Source: Pseudovibrio sp. Ad37
GTDB lineage: Bacteria > Pseudomonadota > Alphaproteobacteria > Rhizobiales > Stappiaceae
Direction of reading: 5' to 3'
NCBI RefSeq assembly: GCF_001623075.1
Contig: NZ_LMCF01000091.1
Location: forward strand, 1-50,588
Length of the DNA: 50,588 nucleotides
Part shown: one piece after another, positions 42,250 to 50,493 of the stretch
Position numbering within the stretch: position 1 is the first letter of the stretch
Layout: every line of letters starts with the position of its first letter
Made by a program: the position numbers and the translations under genes
Notes under the pieces: model-generated
The model's input: the letters and a program-made list of their open reading frames with translations, nothing else
What the model was told of the DNA's origin: nothing
The model's database searches: none

Positions 42250-42975
42250 TCAGATAAATCCGGGAAAGGCGTGCCGATGCGCCACCGAATGTGCCATGCT
42301 GGCAAGAGTGATGATGTCAAACACTGGCCGTTTGATACGCGCTTGCAACTGATGCGCATAAGGCGGCAGGTCGGTACACTCCAAAACCACGGCACCAATA
42401 TCCGGTGATCGCTCAATCATGTCATCTGCCGCAGCAAACAGCTCTTCTGTCACCTTGTCAAGGTCCATCTGTGTGCGTTCGCCGCGTAAGATCACAGCAG
42501 AAAACTCAGGGGCATCATCCAGTCCCTGAACCACAATCGGCACATGGGCTGCACCCACACCTTTCAGATGCTTGTCCGTCAAAGAGGCTGCGGACGCTGT
42601 GATGACTCCAACGGGTGCATTGGTCATGTGGTAGGCAAGGGGAACCTGTATGAGCGAAGACACGAAAACCGGAACAGAAACCACCGCTGCGATCTCCTTT
42701 TGAAAGATCGCCAGAAATCCGCAGGACCCGGTGATCGCATGCACGCCCTGATCTTCCAGCCGTTTGGCGGCGCTGAGGATCGGCTCAAGCAATTCAGGCG
42801 AGGGATCAGCCAGCAGTTTCTGTACCGTCAATCCATGCAGGATCTCATAGGTTGTTGTAAACGGCAGGCTCGACGGGTTCTTGATGTGACCGGGAGGCTT
42901 GGGGAAATAGCTTTCCAGTGAAAGAACGCCGATTGAAACGCCGCAAATGTTCTGGCCACCAGGATGAATGGTCAT
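42250..42975 (-). CDS. Aspartate/glutamate racemase family protein
   Basis: The 241-residue protein has the two catalytic Cys expected of cofactor-independent Asp/Glu/hydantoin racemases: Cys85 in AITGSCGF and Cys200 in VLECTDLPPY, one from each half of the pseudo-dimeric fold. The segment APVGVITASAASLTDKHL fits the family. It could interconvert amino-acid or hydantoin enantiomers for the DadA-like oxidase just upstream (10-nt gap, same strand). The substrate is open. It is the last gene of the TRAP operon and ends 5 nt from the stop of the convergent giant gene, with no terminator between. Confidence 0.78.
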   Translation of the reverse strand: MTIHPGGQNICGVSIGVLSLESYFPKPPGHIKNPSSLPFTTTYEILHGLTVQKLLADPSPELLEPILSAAKRLEDQGVHAITGSCGFLAIFQKEIAAVVSVPVFVSSLIQVPLAYHMTNAPVGVITASAASLTDKHLKGVGAAHVPIVVQGLDDAPEFSAVILRGERTQMDLDKVTEELFAAADDMIERSPDIGAVVLECTDLPPYAHQLQARIKRPVFDIITLASMAHSVAHRHAFPGFI

Positions 42976-42985
42976 GCGAAATCCT

Positions 42986-44236
42986 TTAGTACCGTGTCAC
43001 GTGATAGGGGGTCATATTGATGTTGGGGGTGGTGCCGGTCACTAGATCGGCAACCAATCTTCCAGTTTTTGGGGCCATCATCAGGCCGTAATGACTGTGG
43101 CCAAACGCGCCAATCAAATCCGGAAATCCGTCAATTTCGCCAATGCAAGGCAAACTGTCGGGCAAGCTGGGACGTTGGCCGGACCATGTGCTGATGTCAT
43201 CCATCCGCAAGTCAGGCAACAGCTTGCTTGCAAGCTCCATCAAACCATCCAGCCGTTTCTGATTGATTGGCGCATCAAGCCCGGCAAACTCAGCCGTTCC
43301 GGCAACCCGAATGGCGCTCTCCATGGTGGAGGCGACAAACTTCATGTCCATATCCATGATGGAATGCGTGAGGGCAACACCGGGATTGCTGAAGGACACG
43401 TGGTAGCCACGCTCAGCCTCCATCGGCACCTTGACCCCAAGTGGTTTCAGCAGCTTGGCAGACCAAACGCCCATGGAAAGCACCAGTTTCGGTGCAAAAT
43501 GCGCGCCTGTCTCCGTCACATATCTCCAGCCGCCGCCGTCGTTTGGCGTGATGGAGTGCACCTCGGCTTGCTCAATGGTGCCGCCCATCTGGCGTAGTTT
43601 GTCGGCAAGCACTTCGCCGATCTTACCGGGGGAAACGGCCCGAGCCTGTCCCTTGATGAGAATGGCGGCCTCAAACTCATGGGTTAAAGCAGGTTCCAGA
43701 TCTCGTAAGGCCGCAGCTCCAATCTCTTCAATCTCAGCCCCCACAGCGCGGCGCATGGCATAATCCGGGCCATCCAGATCAATCTGGGAGGCATCCCGAA
43801 ATGCATGCACATACCAGCTGTCTTGCAGTAGTCCTTCGTGCCCTGTGCCTGAAAGGTGATGGCGGTAAAGCTCAATGCAGTCATGATTGAGAGCATGCAT
43901 GGCATCGCCAATCGGCTGAATGCGCTCCTGTCGTCCCTCATAGAGAAACCGCAGGCCCCATGTGGCCACGCGAGGCAGGTAACTGGGCTTGATCGTCACC
44001 GGACCTTGCGGATCCATCAGCCAGCCGGGCACCTTCTTCCAAAGACCCGGCATGGATTGCGGCACCACGGACCACGGCGAGATAATCCCCGCATTGCCAG
44101 CAGAGGTGGCCTGACCGGGAGCATCCCGGTCAACCATGTGCACGCGCAAGCCTTTCTCGGCCAGCGACAAAGCACAGCAAATGCCAACCAACCCCGCACC
44201 AAGCACAGTGACGTCAGGTACTACAGCTTCTGTCAT
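42986..44236 (-). CDS. FAD-dependent D-amino-acid dehydrogenase/oxidase (DadA-like)
   Basis: DAO-family flavoenzyme of 416 residues that would oxidise a D-amino acid (or an N-substituted one) to the keto acid. The FAD dinucleotide motif VLGAGLVGICCALSLAEKG has its glycines at residues 13, 15 and 18, followed by the acidic strand end VHMVDRD. The C-terminal FAD segment ISTWSGQRPSLPDSLPCIG and FGHSHYGLMMAPKTGRLVAD is typical of DadA. It overlaps the TRAP permease gene by 4 nt (ATGA), so uptake and oxidation are coupled. Its electron acceptor is probably the quinone pool; this is from the family. Confidence 0.86.
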   Translation of the reverse strand: MTEAVVPDVTVLGAGLVGICCALSLAEKGLRVHMVDRDAPGQATSAGNAGIISPWSVVPQSMPGLWKKVPGWLMDPQGPVTIKPSYLPRVATWGLRFLYEGRQERIQPIGDAMHALNHDCIELYRHHLSGTGHEGLLQDSWYVHAFRDASQIDLDGPDYAMRRAVGAEIEEIGAAALRDLEPALTHEFEAAILIKGQARAVSPGKIGEVLADKLRQMGGTIEQAEVHSITPNDGGGWRYVTETGAHFAPKLVLSMGVWSAKLLKPLGVKVPMEAERGYHVSFSNPGVALTHSIMDMDMKFVASTMESAIRVAGTAEFAGLDAPINQKRLDGLMELASKLLPDLRMDDISTWSGQRPSLPDSLPCIGEIDGFPDLIGAFGHSHYGLMMAPKTGRLVADLVTGTTPNINMTPYHVTRY

Positions 44237-46455
44237 TGTGTGGCCGCCTGCAAGTTGCGTTGGCTGGAAACCTGCTGGAACAAGACAGGCGCGATGATGA
44301 GAATTGCAGCCAGATCAGACCCCAGACTTGGAGCAACCAGCATCAATCCGCCAATAGCCATCAGCACACGCCACAGACCGTTGAGCGGAGCCATGAAGTA
44401 ACCGGAAACGGCTGTTGCAATAGCAAACACACCCAGCGCACAGGTCAGCGTGACCTGCAAGAACGAGACGAGGGTGAAGTACTCTGGCAAAACAATCAGC
44501 ATGGTTGGCGCATAGACGAACACCATTGGCACCATGAGTTTGCCAAGCCCCAAGGTAAAGGCACTCACACCAGTCCTGAACGGGTTCGCCCCTGCAATGC
44601 CCGCCGCAGCATAGGCCGAGGCGCAAACCGGCGGTGTAATCTCGGAGATAACACCATAATAAAGCACGAACATATGCGTTGCCAAAGCAGGCACGCCCAG
44701 TTGTGCCAGAGCCGGTTGAGCCACCGCGACAAGCATAATGTAAAGCGCTGTTGTCGGTAGACCAGCACCCATCAAAATACAGGCAATAGCGATCAGAACC
44801 AGAGACAGGAACTGTTGAATGGAGGCTTGCCCGAACACTTCCAGAGAGGTCCAGTCAAGCAGCGGAGCTAGTGAGGCTGCCATATCTGCAGCGCCGTTGG
44901 TGACCATAAAGCCAAGACGGAAGCCAACACCGGTCGTGTTGATCACACCGACCACAATACCAACAGCAGCAGAGGCAGCGCCCACGGCCAGTGCGTACTG
45001 CACGCCCACATGGCAGCTGTCGAACAGGTCTTTAAAGCTCTGCCGTTCATTGCGATGCAAACACCCCAGCAAGGTCAGTGCGCCAAGCACTCCGGCCATC
45101 GTTGGCGAGAAACCTTCACCGGAGTAAGGCGAGGCCTTCCAGAAAATGAAGCCCAGCAAGGCAAGTGGCACAGCCAGAGACAGCGGCTTATCGATGGCAC
45201 AAAAGCCAACAACAACACAAAGCGAAATGCCAATAAACGCAGCCATGTTAGGCGAGTAGCCAGAAAACAGCACTACGAGCAGTCCGATGAGTGGCAGCAC
45301 GGTAAACCAGCCCTCACGCCAAACCTGCACAAACTGCGGGATTTGGTCCTTAGGGTAGGCTTCCAGCCCAAGGCGTTTTGCAGTGAAGTGCACGATGGAC
45401 ATGACGCCGATATAGTGCATCAGGGCAGGCACAATCGCTGCAATCACGATGGTGGTGTACGGCACTTCCAGATACTCAGCCATCAGGAAGCTCGCAGCCC
45501 CCATGATCGGTGGTGTTATCTGACCGCCCGCACTGGCCGCTGCTTCAACACCGCCCGCAAAGTGCCCCGGATACCCAAGCTTCTTCATGTTGGGAATGGT
45601 CAGCGAACCGGTGGAAACCGTGTTGGCGATGGAAGAGCCGGAGATTGTGCCAAAGAAGGCGGAGGAGACGACGGAAACCTTCGCAGGTCCGCCTGTATAG
45701 CGTCCGGCTAGGATCATCGCATTGTCAACGAAGAACTGCCCAAGCCCCATGCGCTGCGCCACAACACCAAACAGCACGAAGTGAAACACAACAGTTGAAA
45801 CGACCCAGAGCGTAACGCCAAAAATGCCTTCAAACGGGAAGTACATGTTGTTGACGAACTGCCGCCAGTCCACGCCCGGATGCTTCAGGATTTGGATCGG
45901 AATATATGGCCCCAAAAGCGCATAGCCGATGAAGACCAGAATGATCAGCGGCAGCACGATACCAATGGTCCGGCGCGCGATCTCCAGCACTGTTAAAATG
46001 ATGATTGTGCCGAAGAAGATATCCGGTCCGGCTGGGTTGCCTTGTCGCAAGGCCTGCTCAGAAACCTGGATGCCAAAAAGGTCAAACCCGCGCCAGCTGA
46101 ACCACAGATACAGCGACCCCATCATCGCCAGTATCATGATCACCCAGTCAAGGAGCGGGACATTACCAAAGCTCAAGAACTTACCGGGCGTATTGGCCAA
46201 GGCACGGTCGGATTTGAGAAACGGAAACGCCAGAAAAATGAAGAAATACAATCCGGCCAGATGGATGCCCATGTGAACATAATCAACCGGCGTGCCAAAT
46301 CCGGCGGTCCAGAAGTGATAGAGCGCATAGGCAATGGTCGCCCAATAAACCACTTTTGTCAGGATTGGCCCGTTGTCACGGGTATGGAGAGCGGAGTCAT
46401 ACTTTTTCTCCAGCTCTTCCAGAGCCTTGTTATCAAGGTGCGATTGTAGGGGCAT
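44233..46455 (-). CDS. TRAP transporter fused permease (TAXI type, 4TM/12TM fusion)
   Basis: The 740-residue integral membrane protein joins the small (DctQ-like) and large (DctM-like) TRAP subunits, as is typical for TAXI systems. The hydrophobic profile suggests about 17-18 helices. The N-terminus is soluble (MPLQSHLDNKALEELEKKYD). DctM marks include SAFFGTISGSSIANTVSTGS and GAGLPTTALYIMLVAVAQPA. It uses an ion gradient to import a solute delivered by the binding protein at 46625. ATG 46455 has GGGAGG upstream. Within the operon it couples to the DadA-like oxidase, so an amino acid is the likely cargo. Confidence 0.9.
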   Translation of the reverse strand: MPLQSHLDNKALEELEKKYDSALHTRDNGPILTKVVYWATIAYALYHFWTAGFGTPVDYVHMGIHLAGLYFFIFLAFPFLKSDRALANTPGKFLSFGNVPLLDWVIMILAMMGSLYLWFSWRGFDLFGIQVSEQALRQGNPAGPDIFFGTIIILTVLEIARRTIGIVLPLIILVFIGYALLGPYIPIQILKHPGVDWRQFVNNMYFPFEGIFGVTLWVVSTVVFHFVLFGVVAQRMGLGQFFVDNAMILAGRYTGGPAKVSVVSSAFFGTISGSSIANTVSTGSLTIPNMKKLGYPGHFAGGVEAAASAGGQITPPIMGAASFLMAEYLEVPYTTIVIAAIVPALMHYIGVMSIVHFTAKRLGLEAYPKDQIPQFVQVWREGWFTVLPLIGLLVVLFSGYSPNMAAFIGISLCVVVGFCAIDKPLSLAVPLALLGFIFWKASPYSGEGFSPTMAGVLGALTLLGCLHRNERQSFKDLFDSCHVGVQYALAVGAASAAVGIVVGVINTTGVGFRLGFMVTNGAADMAASLAPLLDWTSLEVFGQASIQQFLSLVLIAIACILMGAGLPTTALYIMLVAVAQPALAQLGVPALATHMFVLYYGVISEITPPVCASAYAAAGIAGANPFRTGVSAFTLGLGKLMVPMVFVYAPTMLIVLPEYFTLVSFLQVTLTCALGVFAIATAVSGYFMAPLNGLWRVLMAIGGLMLVAPSLGSDLAAILIIAPVLFQQVSSQRNLQAATQ

Positions 46456-46580
46456 GGAACCCTCCCGGGTCTGGGGTGCGTCATGCGGTGGTAAGAGCGT
46501 GTTGGGCTATCTCATCCCAACACCAACAGCTGCGCAAACAAAAGCATGCGGCAAGGCTGAACCACCGGTGGCGACAGAAT

Positions 46581-46604
46581 GCAGCGGAAGAACACTCCCG
46601 CTGC
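46581..46604 (-). terminator. Stem-loop between the TAXI binding-protein gene and the permease gene
   Basis: GCAGCGG (46581-46587) pairs with CCGCTGC (46598-46604). It lies 20 nt after the binding-protein stop, in a 169-nt gap. It is probably a partial terminator or stabilising hairpin that makes the binding protein more abundant than the permease. Confidence 0.5.
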
Positions 46605-46624
46605 CGTTTTAAGTCAGACTGTGA

Positions 46625-47635
46625 TTAATCGAGCTGGCCAACTTCTTTGTAGTAACGCTCTGCACCCGGGTGCAGCGGCACGCCAATACCATCAATGCCG
46701 TCAAGCGCACTCTTCATGGTGATGACCTTGCCCTTCGGATGTCCGTTATCCAGCAGTTTACGGGCGGTCTTGGACCAAAGCGCCTTGGTGATCTCGTAGA
46801 CCAGTTCCTCATCAATATTAGCATTGGTCACAAACATGCCGCTCACTGCCACCGTGTTGATGTCATGCGTCACGCCCGGATAAGTGCCAGCAGGGATGGT
46901 GGAGGGAATGTAATAGGGAACAGTCTTGTTCGCCTGAGCAACTTCTGCCTCAGTGAAGGAATAGAGATCCATGCCCTTGGTGTTATCCAGCTGGATCATG
47001 GCAGCAACCGGGGTTCCTGCAGCATAAAAGTAAGCATCCAGCTGACCATCAGCTGTCCGCTCAGCGCTTTGAGAGTTGTTGAGCTCTGCCTCATCAATAT
47101 TGTCACGATTGACGCCGTGGTCACCAAGAATGAGCTCAACTGCAATCTGTGTTCCAGAACCTGCCTGCGCAATACCAACCCGCTTGCCTTTCAGGTCCGC
47201 AAGGTTGTCCAGTTCACCACCCTTTGGCAAAACAAGATGCAGATCTTCCGGGTAAAGGTTCGCAATCACACGAAGGTCTGGTTTGGCGTTGCCCTCATAC
47301 TTGCCAGAACCATGATAGGCAAAATGAAGTGTCGCAGCACCCGTCAAGCCTGCTTCCATCTGGCCCGCCTGAATGGCGTTCACATTGTGCGCTGACGCGT
47401 TGGTTGACTGCGCGATCGCCACCAGATTTGGAACACCGCAGTTGCCGCCCTGATCACACGGACGAGAGCCCGGTGGGTTGGAAATTGCGTTGGCAATGAT
47501 CCCGCCAATCGGGAAGTAGGTTCCACCAGCACCTCCCGTACCAATGCGGAAAAATTTGATGTCCTGCGCAACCGCTGCACCACTGATCATCGTGCAAGCA
47601 AGCGCAATCCCGGCGCATTTACTGAATAATCCCAT
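46625..47635 (-). CDS. TAXI-family TRAP transporter solute-binding protein
   Basis: The 336-residue precursor has a signal peptide (MGLFSKCAGIALACTMISGA, cut probably after AVAQ near residue 24). The mature part has the TAXI hallmark FRIGTGGAGGTYFPIGG and a loop with two Cys, SRPCDQGGNCGVPNL, likely a disulphide. GKRVGIAQAGSGTQIAVELI lines the binding cleft. ATG 47635 is chosen for its strong site GAGGGGGGAT; the longer frame upstream enters the divergent promoter region. It delivers solute to the fused permease. The first gene of the operon, divergent from a LysR gene. Confidence 0.92.
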   Translation of the reverse strand: MGLFSKCAGIALACTMISGAAVAQDIKFFRIGTGGAGGTYFPIGGIIANAISNPPGSRPCDQGGNCGVPNLVAIAQSTNASAHNVNAIQAGQMEAGLTGAATLHFAYHGSGKYEGNAKPDLRVIANLYPEDLHLVLPKGGELDNLADLKGKRVGIAQAGSGTQIAVELILGDHGVNRDNIDEAELNNSQSAERTADGQLDAYFYAAGTPVAAMIQLDNTKGMDLYSFTEAEVAQANKTVPYYIPSTIPAGTYPGVTHDINTVAVSGMFVTNANIDEELVYEITKALWSKTARKLLDNGHPKGKVITMKSALDGIDGIGVPLHPGAERYYKEVGQLD

Positions 47636-47784
47636 GAGTATCCCCCCTCTAATAAATTCAGATAAGCCCAATTCAAGGTGATAGGTATTTATAATTATTG
47701 GCCTCATGGTGGTTAGCCTTATTCATAAAAGCAAATTCGAAATATTATGGTTATGATAGATTTTGTTTATATATTGAGGTGCCC
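47636..47784. promoter_or_regulatory. Divergent promoter region between the TAXI and LysR genes
   Basis: This 149-bp gap is very AT-rich, with several short dyads (for example TTATTCATAA and ATAATTAT) and candidate -10 boxes in both directions. LysR-type proteins usually bind T-N11-A dyads in such gaps; several AT-rich candidates exist but I cannot single out one. Confidence 0.45.
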
Positions 47785-48708
47785 ATGAACCTGCAGCAAC
47801 TGGCGGTTTTCCGCGAAATTATGAAAACCGGATCGGTCAGCCGCGCTGCACGAAATCTTCATCGCACCCAGCCCGCCGTCAGCGCATCGCTCAAAGCACT
47901 GGAAGATGATTTGGGAATGCCGCTCTTTCTGCGTGAAGGGCGCCGACTGATTCCTGTCCCAGAATCCCATTATTTGCTCTCGGAGGCTTCAGGCATTCTG
48001 GATCGTTTGAAGACGGTTGAGCAGAACCTCAGCAACATGCGCGATCAGGTGCAAGGCTCGTTGAGTATCGTTGCCATGCCCGGTCCATCCTCCTATCTGC
48101 TGCCCGAGTTCATCAGCAACTTCATCGAGGACAAACCGCAGGTGAAGGTCACTCTGGCAACGCGCAGCTCACCGCAAATCCTCAATCTGATCGCCGCACA
48201 AAGCTTTGACATCGGCTTTTGTGATGCAGCTGTAGGCACGGAGCAGGATGTCCTGTCTCACAACACCACAATCCCATGCACCTGCCTGTGCGCTGTCCCG
48301 AAAACATCAGCACTGGCAAACAAGAAGGTGATCCACGCGAAGGATCTGGACGGTGTGCCCATGGGCGTGCTCCAGCCCAGCCATTCCACCTTTGAGGCCA
48401 CCAAAACCGCGTTCCAATCCAGTGACGCGCATTTTGATATCCGCATCGATACTCAATACTTCCTGCCACTGTTCCATTTCGTCGAAGTAGGACAGATCTG
48501 TGCAGTTGTCGATGCTTTGAGTGCGGTCAGCTATCAGCGCAGCCGCGGGGATGCCTCCAAAATCGTGTTTTTGCCCTTCGAGCCAACAGTGCCTTTTGGC
48601 TACTCCATCCTCGTGCCGCACCAGCGTCCACTGTCCCGATTGGCAAGCTCTTTCGTCTCCTCCTGGCAAAACTGGGTGGAACAAACCATCAATCAGCCAA
48701 TCAGATAG
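47785..48708 (+). CDS. LysR-family transcriptional regulator
   Basis: The 307-residue protein starts with the LysR winged helix-turn-helix (MNLQQLAVFREIMKTGSVSR, then AARNLHRTQPAVSASLKALE). A periplasmic-binding-like effector domain follows (QGSLSIVAMPGPSSYLLPEF). ATG 47785 has GAGGTG upstream; the frame is open further but would enter the promoter gap. Being divergent from the TAXI-TRAP-dadA-racemase operon, it is the likely activator of that operon, with the imported solute or its product as co-inducer. This is inference from layout. Confidence 0.88.
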   Translation: MNLQQLAVFREIMKTGSVSRAARNLHRTQPAVSASLKALEDDLGMPLFLREGRRLIPVPESHYLLSEASGILDRLKTVEQNLSNMRDQVQGSLSIVAMPGPSSYLLPEFISNFIEDKPQVKVTLATRSSPQILNLIAAQSFDIGFCDAAVGTEQDVLSHNTTIPCTCLCAVPKTSALANKKVIHAKDLDGVPMGVLQPSHSTFEATKTAFQSSDAHFDIRIDTQYFLPLFHFVEVGQICAVVDALSAVSYQRSRGDASKIVFLPFEPTVPFGYSILVPHQRPLSRLASSFVSSWQNWVEQTINQPIR

Positions 48709-48801
48709 CAAAGAGCAGCTACAGTTAGCGCTCCAACAAGGACCACGCAGGCAAACCGATCTACTTTTGCCTCAAACACTCATATCGGCTGGAAGGGCGT
48801 A

Positions 48802-49413
48802 ATGGACGAGGCTTGCCAGAAAGAAAACGAGACTGCAGAACGGGTCTATCACCAGCCTGTTTCCCCATGGGCATTGGAAAATCTGCCCGGCGATCCCATG
48901 ATGTGGATCCTGATCGTCAGCGAAATCCTCGTGTTTGGCGGAGCGCTGTGGGCCTTCGCCGGCAATGAGCTGCTCAATCCTGAGATTTACCGCGAGGCGC
49001 GCACGCACCTGAACGTGCCTCTTGCTACCTTGAACACAATCATCCTGCTCACCTCAGGCTTGTTCGCCGCCATCGCGGTACGCTTTGCTAAAATCAAAGA
49101 GATTGTGAAGACAAGATTGGCATTGCTGGGGGCAGGAAGTCTTGGCGTCGTGTTCATCGCGCTCAAGATTTTCGAGTACAAGGAAAAGCTTGCCCTTGGC
49201 CTCAATGTTGAAACCAACACATTCTATACGCTTTACTATCTGGTCACCGGGTTCCATTTGGCCCACGTGATCTTTGGCCTGATCATACTCAGCATAATCG
49301 CCCTGTGGCCCACCGAGGATAATATGGAATCGGGCACAGCCTTCTGGCATATGGTTGATCTGATCTGGGTGATCATTTTCCCCATTTTCTATCTCATGGG
49401 GCAGGGGCTGTAA
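48802..49413 (+). CDS. norE: Cytochrome c oxidase subunit III family protein (NorE-like)
   Basis: The 203-residue membrane protein has five hydrophobic helices and the subunit III marks ILIVSEILVFGGALWAFAG, LYYLVTGFHLAHVIFG and the end FWHMVDLIWVIIFPIFYLMG. Short subunit III proteins like this are NorE, an accessory factor of nitric oxide reductase; the gene after it is NorF-like, which supports the call. The catalytic norCB genes are not in the window. ATG 48802 follows GGAAGGG. No FNR-type box was seen in the 93 bases before it. Confidence 0.8.
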   Translation: MDEACQKENETAERVYHQPVSPWALENLPGDPMMWILIVSEILVFGGALWAFAGNELLNPEIYREARTHLNVPLATLNTIILLTSGLFAAIAVRFAKIKEIVKTRLALLGAGSLGVVFIALKIFEYKEKLALGLNVETNTFYTLYYLVTGFHLAHVIFGLIILSIIALWPTEDNMESGTAFWHMVDLIWVIIFPIFYLMGQGL

Positions 49414-49415
49414 TC

Positions 49416-49721
49416 ATGGACACCAACAAAACACCCTCTAAAAGCATCCAGATGAACGATCTGCTCAAAGCCTGGGTAGTCTTGGTTGCACTCACTCTGC
49501 TCGGCTACGGCCTCAGCTTGTTTAGCAGCGAATTGCTTGTTTATGTGGGCCCGCTGATCATCGCTGCGCTGATCCTGTTTAAGGCGCGGATCATCCTGAC
49601 CCGATACCTTGGCCTGACCAGATGCCCTGCATGGCTCTCCATGCTCACCTCTATGATTTTCACTTTAACAATGATTTGTGCAGCACTGCTCACCTACGGC
49701 TCAGCAGCGCTTACGCAATAA
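49416..49721 (+). CDS. norF: NorF-like small membrane protein
   Basis: The 101-residue protein has a soluble N-terminus and three hydrophobic helices (AWVVLVALTLLGYGLSLF, LVYVGPLIIAALILFKARII, LTSMIFTLTMICAALLTYG). KARIILTRYLGL is typical of NorF and of the subunit IV-like prokaryotic family. It starts 2 nt after norE and probably works with it in nitric oxide reductase assembly or activity. No further nor genes follow; an IS3 element begins 88 nt downstream. Confidence 0.75.
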   Translation: MDTNKTPSKSIQMNDLLKAWVVLVALTLLGYGLSLFSSELLVYVGPLIIAALILFKARIILTRYLGLTRCPAWLSMLTSMIFTLTMICAALLTYGSAALTQ

Positions 49722-49809
49722 AGACCTGAACACACCTGCCAAAAGCAGAAACTGGACTGGCTCAGGAAAACTGGAGAGCCTTCTGATACGATAAATTGAG
49801 GAGGACTTC

Positions 49810-50090
49810 ATGGGTCGAAAACATTATACGGAAGAGTTTAAACGGGAAGCGGTACGGCTGGTGGAAGTGAGTGGTCGGCCCATTCCTGAAATCGCTGCTG
49901 ATCTGGGCGTGGGACCAGCTACCTTGAACCGCTGGATCAAGTAATTTCGGGATCAGGATTTGCTGTCAGGACCACATGAGGATGCCAGTAGAGAATTAGC
50001 CGTTTACGCAAAGAAAACGAGCTATTACGGCAAGAGAGAGATTTATTAAAAAAGGCGGCAGCGTTCTTCGCCAGGGAAACAAGTCGATGA
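49810..50090 (+). pseudogene. IS3-family transposase orfA, broken
   Basis: ATG 49810 (after GAGGAGG) reads MGRKHYTEEFKREAVRLVEV to NRWIK, a helix-turn-helix of the IS3 orfA type, and then meets TAA at 49942 where relatives have Gln (CAA). In the same frame FRDQDLLSGPHEDASRELA follows. Near 50000 one base is missing; the other frame continues RLRKENELLRQERDLLKKAA to FFARETSR and stops at 50090. The leucine zipper part is thus still readable but the gene cannot make a full product. Confidence 0.82.
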
Positions 50091-50493
50091 GATATCAGTT
50101 TATCGATGCACAGAACGCGTCTTATTCGACTGCTAGCCTCTGCGCCTTTATGAGTGTCAGTTGCAGCGGATATTATGCTTGGAGAAAGCGGCCTGCTAGC
50201 GCCAGACAACGTGAGGATATGGTGCTCCTTGCTCATATCAAGGACAAGTTTGAAGCCTCAAACCGAGCTTATGGCTCACGGCGCATTGCAGCTGAACTTA
50301 GCGCTGACGGCCTTAATGTAGGTAGGCATCGCGTGGTTCGCCTGATGCGTGATAACTCTCTGAAAGTGGAGAGGAAAAAGAAATTCAAGAGAACTACAGA
50401 CAGTCATCACAACAAGCCTGTAGCCCCTAACCTTCTGGAACAGGACTTCACTTGTACCGGCCCCAATCAGAAGTGGGGAGCTGACATCAGCTA
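50087..50493 (+). pseudogene. IS3-family transposase orfB, truncated
   Basis: ATG 50087 opens MRYQFIDAQNASYSTASLCA, then YYAWRKRPAS, NRAYGSRRIAAELSADGLNV and VVRLMRDNSLKV, the HTH_21 region of IS3 integrases. The frame reaches NQKWGADISY, which is the start of the DDE core (first Asp), and then turns into unrelated sequence. The remaining catalytic residues are absent. Confidence 0.8.

Larger units (their letters stand above)
49810..50493 (+). mobile_element. Degenerate IS3-family element, interrupted
   Basis: An orfA-orfB pair of the IS3 family, overlapping as ATGA at 50087-50090. orfA has a stop codon and a frameshift, and orfB loses its family sequence after ...WGADISY at about 50493. The terminal inverted repeats could not be set; the left end lies somewhere in 49722-49809. 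Confidence 0.75.
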
